From Euphorbia lathyris (Eukaryota > Streptophyta > Magnoliopsida > Malpighiales > Euphorbiaceae), in the NCBI RefSeq assembly GCF_963576675.1, contig NC_088911.1, forward strand, positions 137,271,929-137,335,928: a stretch of 64,000 nucleotides of DNA, read 5' to 3'. Positions 58,976-64,000 of this stretch are shown piece by piece. Both the position numbers and the translations under genes were made by a program. Position 1 is the stretch's first letter, and every line of letters starts with the position of its first letter. The notes beneath the pieces were generated by a model that worked only from the letters and a program-made list of their open reading frames with translations, made no database searches and had not been told where the DNA came from.

Positions 58976-59189
58976 AAATATTTAGTTTATATTAGTGCTA
59001 TTTTATACATAGAGTCTAAATAAATACTTTCTCAAAAATCATAAGTCTAGATAAAAAAAAATATTATTACCTCACGTTTCATACAAATAAAATGGAACCC
59101 TCAAATTTAGTTAGGAACCCATAAAAGTAAAAAAAAAATAATAAATAATTTTTCCATCAACTTATTTAGAAAGTTTGATGGATTCTCTG

Positions 59190-59753
59190 TATAACATTCT
59201 AACTCAATATCATATATATTGTCCAATTTGCTTGAATCTAATACACTGGACTTCATGGTTTTAAAACGTATGTACATATATTGGATTTTTATCTTACTAA
59301 TAAACACAAGTCACTTTCTTTCCATTTCCGATATGAGATTCAAATCATTTTTGTTCCCATCGACATCCCTTAGGGTCGCTTCTTCCTCGGGCCTTCTACC
59401 CCAGCGTTACCCACTCTAAACCGACTTGTTACAAACGCACCAGCTTCCATCTGGTTCGTCCCCAAACCACACATTGTATATCGAGAGTCGGCTCTGATAC
59501 CAATTATAACATCCTAGCTCAATACCATATAGATATTGTTCGCTTTGGCTCAAATCCAACATCTTGGACCTCACGGTTTTAAAACGCGTATGCATGTAAT
59601 GAATTTTTACTTTACTAATAAGCTTCAATCACTCTCTCTTTCTATTTCCGATGTGGAATTCAGTTCATTCATGTCCCCATCGTCGTCCCTTAAGATCACT
59701 CCTTGCTCAGACCTTCTACCCCGACGCCATCGACTCTAGATTGGGTCGTTACA
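59190..59753 (-). mobile_element. TRIM (terminal-repeat retrotransposon in miniature), complete
   Basis: Two direct LTRs of about 244-249 bp (59190-59433 and 59505-59753) flank a 71-bp interior. On the minus strand the 5' LTR starts TGTAACG at 59753. The primer site TGGTATCAGAGC (initiator tRNA-Met) is at 59491-59502 directly after it. Outer flanks CTCTG and CCCTG form a near-perfect duplication. There is no coding capacity, so it needed a helper element. LTR divergence is clearly higher than in the nested elements, so it is older. Confidence 0.88.
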
Positions 59754-60168
59754 CCCTGAACTTTTAAAGTGTCCTGATAGCCCCTCAACCTGCTTGAAAT
59801 ATCCTGAAAGCCTCATGAACTTGCTTAAAATATAATCAACTAATCAATCGGTTACAAAAAATTAAGTTGCATGCCAAATGTCTGTTGCACGCGTTTTGAA
59901 AAAGTAAAACGACCAAAGTCAGGGTATGAGGTTCTAATAGTAGAGAAGATAAATTTTACAGCTGAGCAAGTAACGACTTCATTTTGAATATGTTTTACTC
60001 TATTATGTGAATTATGTAATAATATTCTAAGGCGCGTGCAATATATATCCATAAACATCTAACTTTTGCAACCGATTAATTAATTGATTACATTTTAAGT
60101 AAGTTCAGAGGGCTACCAGATTATTTAAACAATTTGAGGGAGCAATTGAGACTATTTAAAAGTTCAGG
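59754..60168. repeat. Foldback/MITE-like repeat next to TRIM
   Basis: The terminal word CCCTGAACTTTTAAA is matched inversely by TTTAAAAGTTCAGG at about 60154-60168, with further pairing inward (AACCGATT and AATCGGTT). No coding frame. Confidence 0.6.
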
Positions 60169-60276
60169 AGTGAATCAAGTTTTGTTTGTGCAAGTTTAGA
60201 AGAAAAATGATGAATTAAGGCCTTTCATTTTGAGAACTACAACATATATTAAAAATGTAAAAGAAAAAAAAAACAT

Positions 60277-60612
60277 AATATCTATTTGACTCCCTAAACT
60301 AAGGTTTCAAAGTTAATTAGGATCTTAAACTATCAAAATCATTAATTGAGTCCCCATTCTAAACTAAAATCACCAATTGAGGCTTTATCAAAAATTATTC
60401 GGCTGAACAGTTTCAAACCATCTTCCCAAACTCATTTTGAAATAAACACAAAGATTATTACAAACTATATTAAATAGTTACAATTTCTGATTTTAGGATA
60501 TGATGTAGCTTTAATTGGTGATTTTTGTTTAGTTCAAAAATCTTATTGGTGATTTTAATAGTTTAACGATTTAATTGACTTTGAACCTTTATAGTTTGAG
60601 TAGGCAAACATG
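60277..60612. repeat. Foldback/MITE-like repeat
   Basis: Left arm TTTGACTCCCTAAACTAAGG ... CAAAGTTAATT pairs imperfectly with AATTGACTTTGAACCTTTAT ... TAGTTTGAGTAGGC at the right. Confidence 0.5.
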
Positions 60613-61345
60613 TGTAATGCAAAAAAAAAAAAAAAAACAAGTAAAAACTAAAAAAGAAAAACATTTTTTACGAAAAAAAATAGAACACTTGAATATCTCA
60701 ATAAAAATGACCTATATTTATATAACATGAAGAAATATATATTATATAAAAAATCAAGTAAACTTTTTGATTCTAAAAGAATGAAGGGGGAAAAAGATGA
60801 AAATAAACTAAATTCTAGAAGATAACTCAAACTTATTAGTAAGAAGACTGATATATATATATATATATGAAAGAAATATATATTGTTTTTCATTTTTAAT
60901 CGTGAGTGACGGATTCAAGATTTACTGATATCGAATATTTGTGGTGGTCTCTCGTGATTTATGAATGCTAAATTGATATTTTTTTTATGTTTTTATATAA
61001 AAAAAATTAAAAACCCGTACACAATTAGAATTTTTAGCATTTTTCAGCTATCAGTGGATGTTTAAACCCTCCAACCCCTTTCTGAATCCATCCATGTTAG
61101 TTGTAATTGTAAGAATGAATTATTGAAACATTAATTATTAGCTTCAATTAAATATGAAATTATCACTTCAACTAACTCATTAAGTTCTAAAATAGATTGA
61201 AATAAAACTACTAAATCAAATTAATCTTTTGCTAATTAACATTGTTTTGGTACATCAAAACAGTACAATTAGATGTAACATGTAAAAGTATAATTTAATA
61301 TCTTCTTTAAGTGTACTATATTGCTTAAAAATAGAGAGTCCTGTA

Positions 61346-61390
<45 letters not shown>

Positions 61391-61462
61391 TAAGCAATCA
61401 TCCTTATAAAATAATATACCAAAAACAATATATATATATACCTCAACAAAACAAAACGGAGT
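60613..61462. other. AT-rich sequence with microsatellites
   Basis: An A-run at about 60620-60637, (AT)n near 60850-60868 and (TA)n at 61355-61385. No gene or recognised element. Confidence 0.6.
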
Positions 61463-61859
61463 TACTACAAGAAAATCAGTAGTTAGGGACCGAAATTTCG
61501 GTCGCAATTCAGTCCTTAAATGGTCTTACCGACCATTTTTCTTGGGTTACTCACCGAAACAATTCGATCGATAACTAGCTGGTTGGTAATGAGTTAATGA
61601 CTATTTCATCGATTTGGTCACAAACTTTGCGACCAATAATGTAGCTGTTAAATATAGTAGCTAAGTTACTGACCTATCTTTACGACTGTTTTTCAGTCCC
61701 TAACCCTCATCTGAAATGATCACATGAGCTCTTTTTACAGACGTAAAGTCTTATTATTGACGGAATTTCCGTCAGCGAAGTAAACTAAAGATGTACAACA
61801 TGATAGAATTCCGACGAAAAAGAATTATTACCAACGAAAATTCTGTTCACTGCAAAACA

Positions 61860-61935
61860 AAACAGTTAAACACTGACACTTATAATATATTAGCGACGCC
61901 GTTTGTTGTAAGTAAACTGGGTTTAGAATCTATAA

Positions 61936-61974
<39 letters not shown>

Positions 61975-62258
61975 TATAATTATATTTTATTATTGGTTAT
62001 ACATCAAATTTATTTTCACTAAAATTGAATTTATATTAAATTAAGCAAGTAAAATTTGTTAGAAAATACTATAACACATAATTGTAAATAATAAATAGAA
62101 TTAACTACCCAATATGGGATATCACACATGAACCTTAAAAGTTATAAGCTTCAAAAAAAATGTTAAACTAAGTCAAATATATATCATGATAATGTAAGGT
62201 CTATATGAACCTTAAAAAGCTATATAAGCTTAAAAAAAATACTAACCTAAGTCAAATA
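61860..62258. other. AT-rich CACTA sequence, no gene
   Basis: Contains (AT)n at 61935-61970 and two similar segments AACCTTAAAAG ... GTCAAATAT at about 62132-62178 and 62210-62260. Confidence 0.5.
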
Positions 62259-62820
62259 TCATAATAATCTAAGGTCTAGATGAACTTGATCCATATCACG
62301 GTGTATCCTCTGTATATCATCCTCGAATCGTGTGATAAAATTTTGGATTTGCCTCAATAATGGACCCATATGTGTCTCTAAATCTGTCATTCTCTCCCTA
62401 CGATCTCTAACATCATTAGCACCAACGTCCAAATGGATTCCATCATCAGAATATGGCTGCTCCATCTGTTGTCCCTCCACCTGATCTAAATACTCTATAA
62501 AACGGACCTTGTCAGCATTAAAGCTATTAAGTTGCTCATGTATGCTCTGAATGGTTGGATTTTCAGCACCAGAATTAGAGTTAGATGCCTCGCCAGAATA
62601 TATGAAGACGAGGCGCCTGTTGCATTTGAAGGTACGTAATCACCATAGAATTGGGAAGCAGTCGTACCAAGCCCAAAAATCCTCCTACCCCTAGTAAGCC
62701 CTCCCGCTGCCTTATAGAAGGCTTCTAACTCATTAAGAGTTTATGCAACTGTCCCAGGCGTCAGAAGACTTTGTGTAAAGTCCTCAAATTGTGCCCATAT
62801 TTATTATTAAACCAAAAGAA
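62259..62820 (-). pseudogene. CACTA TNP1-like (plant transposase Ptta/En/Spm family) C-terminal exon
   Basis: Minus-strand coding from about 62820: WAQFEDFTQSLLTPGT, then one stop (TAA near 62742), LNELEAFYKAAGGLTRGRRIFGLGTTAS, matching the G-G-x4-GR-x2-GLG motif of the En/Spm-associated family. A likely frameshift falls near 62600-62620, then a coiled-coil-like acidic tail (RRERMTDLETHMGPLLRQI ... DMDQVHLDLRLL) ends at a stop at 62259. This family is thought to bind subterminal repeats rather than to cut DNA. Confidence 0.68.
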
Positions 62821-62877
62821 ATTAATTAGCATAGCATATTAAAAATCATGTGTTATAATACACTAAATGCAATTAAT

Positions 62878-62993
62878 TTTATCTGAGTATGTCTAGAGCG
62901 ATCATTAACAGACGTAATTCCATCATGTTCATGTGTATGTAACCACAAAAACAGTTGATGGGGAGCAATATATTGGTTTATATCTTTTTCCTA
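62878..62993 (-). pseudogene. Upstream exon of the CACTA TNP1-like gene
   Basis: After the minus-strand acceptor TTATTGTAG, the frame EKDINQYIAPHQLFLWLHTH EHDGITSVNDRSRHTQ (split here for length) matches the segment that precedes the GLG motif in this family. The donor appears changed (CAG/AT instead of CAG/GT). Confidence 0.6.
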
Positions 62994-63400
62994 CAATAAT
63001 AAAAGTGTTATAAACAATTTTTGATACATAATAAAGCATTGTAAATGTTACCAGAAGGTATGTTTTGGGGAAGAAATCACTGAACAATTTTTGATACATG
63101 ATAAAGTCGTGTAAATGTTAGCAGAATGTATGCTTTTAGGGAAGAAATTACAACATTGATTTGGATTCAAGGAAATTGATAGAATCAAAAAACACAAAGA
63201 AATTACTAGGATTGGGAAACCAAGTAGCGTAAGTATATTGCAGCAGATTCCTGAATTACTATTCTTTCAACAATGTCCATTTTATTTTTCATTAATTGCA
63301 CTAATATGCTCCCAAAAAGATCTAGAGAAAACCACAAACCTTTAAAAGAAAAACAACTCTATATTAACCAAATTGGTTGAAGGGGAAATTATACTTTGCG
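62994..63400. repeat. CACTA intron with a duplicated 71-bp segment
   Basis: CAATTTTTGATACATAATAA ... GGGGAAGAAAT at about 63013-63079 recurs at about 63084-63150 with a few changes. The rest is AT-rich. Confidence 0.7.
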
Positions 63401-63905
63401 CTTACAAACCTAGCTAAAGAGATAAGTCACATCATAACACACTCATAATTATTAAAATAGAGATCAATCTATATGAAATCAGAAAATAATATGATAAAAA
63501 AATACGAAATAAAGCACTGATTTAGAACCCCACAAACCTAGCAAAAGAGATAACTCACATCACAGCACACTCATAATTATTAAAATAGAGCTCAATCTGT
63601 ATGAAACCAGAAAGTAATATGATAAAAAAATACGAAATAAAGCACTGATTTAAAACCCCACAAGCCTAGCTAAAAAGATAACTCACATCAGAGCACACTC
63701 ATAATTATTAAAATAGAGCTCAATCTGTATGAAACTAGAAAGTAATATGATAAAAAAAATACGAAATAAAGCACTGATTTGAAACCCCGCAAACCTAGCT
63801 AAAGAGATATCTCACACCACAGTACACTCATAATTATTAAAATAGTGCTAAATCTGTATGAAACCAGAAAGTAATATGATAAAAAAAATATGAAATAAAT
63901 ATTAA
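63401..63905. repeat. 128-bp tandem repeat, about four copies
   Basis: Units starting near 63401, 63529, 63657 and 63785 share CAAACCTAGCTAAAGAGATA, ACACTCATAATTATTAAAAT and AAAAATACGAAATAAAGCAC. The last is slightly truncated. Inner units are more alike than the outer ones. Confidence 0.88.
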
Positions 63906-64000
63906 GGTTAGTAGTGTTTATTAACTTAAACCCCCTTTTTTACAATTCTCGTACTTTATTAAGTATATGCTTCATAATAATACTCTAAGCTTAAACTTCC

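Larger units (their letters stand above)
61463..64000 (-). mobile_element. End of a CACTA (En/Spm) transposon, running off the window
   Basis: At 61463 TACTACAAGAAAAT resembles the CACTACAAGAAAA terminal repeat with the first base changed. It is followed by short inverted subterminal words (GACCGAAATTTCGGTCG, GACGGAATTTCCGTC, CCGACGAAAA) as in CACTA elements, an (AT)n tract and a minus-strand TNP1-like gene. The other terminus is not in the window. Confidence 0.68.

Noticed and set aside
59491..59502. tRNA gene fragment (TGGTATCAGAGC)
   Set aside because: It is the primer-binding complement of initiator tRNA-Met within a TRIM, not a tRNA gene; no cloverleaf around it.
60648..61507. Small Phe/Ile/Tyr-rich frames
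   Set aside because: They result from AT-rich sequence and (TA)n microsatellites.

Overview
This 64 kb window is plant nuclear heterochromatin, most likely from a eudicot. It contains no rRNA, tRNA or organellar genes, and I see no clearly host-resident gene. Almost every base can be assigned to a transposable element. The lineages present are Tat-lineage Ty3/gypsy elements with two RNase H domains, a chromovirus, Athila, a Sirevirus-like copia, TRIM, CACTA and a LINE, a mix typical of angiosperms.

The core is a five-level nest that can be read from exact junctions. A LINE ORF1 (DUF4283 type, minus strand, 55578-56235) was interrupted by a Sirevirus-like copia element (minus strand, 33995-55577). 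That copia received three insertions: a gag-only Athila element in its integrase (42492-51331, TSD GTGTT), a solo Athila-type LTR between pol and the env-like ORF (38051-39831, TSD ATAAG), and an Ogre-like Tat element in its 3' LTR (minus strand, 15112-33994). The Ogre 3' LTR was in turn hit by a Retand-like Tat element (plus strand, from before base 1 to 15111). The Retand-like element was hit by a Tekay/Del-type chromovirus (6994-12190, TSD TAGGG) that carries an internal inversion.

Both Tat-lineage elements carry an intron-containing gene on the strand opposite to their gag-pol, between integrase and the 3' LTR. In the Ogre-like element it is a six-exon plant mobile domain (PMD/MAIN-like) gene with its own TATA box and G-box-rich first intron. 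In the Retand-like element it is the family often labelled putative gypsy-type transposon protein, now split by the Tekay insertion. The Ogre-like gag region also contains four successive gag-like modules.

The right 8 kb (55.6-64 kb) is AT-rich. It holds the LINE remnant, a solo TRIM LTR with perfect TSD (56512-56758), a complete 564-bp TRIM (59190-59753), several foldback or MITE-like repeats, and the end of a CACTA element with a TNP1-like gene fragment (61463 onward).

Nearly all coding regions carry stops or frameshifts, so they are annotated as pseudogenes. LTR pairs are still very similar, so much of the nest looks recent. Domain names rest on motifs read by eye; no search was run.
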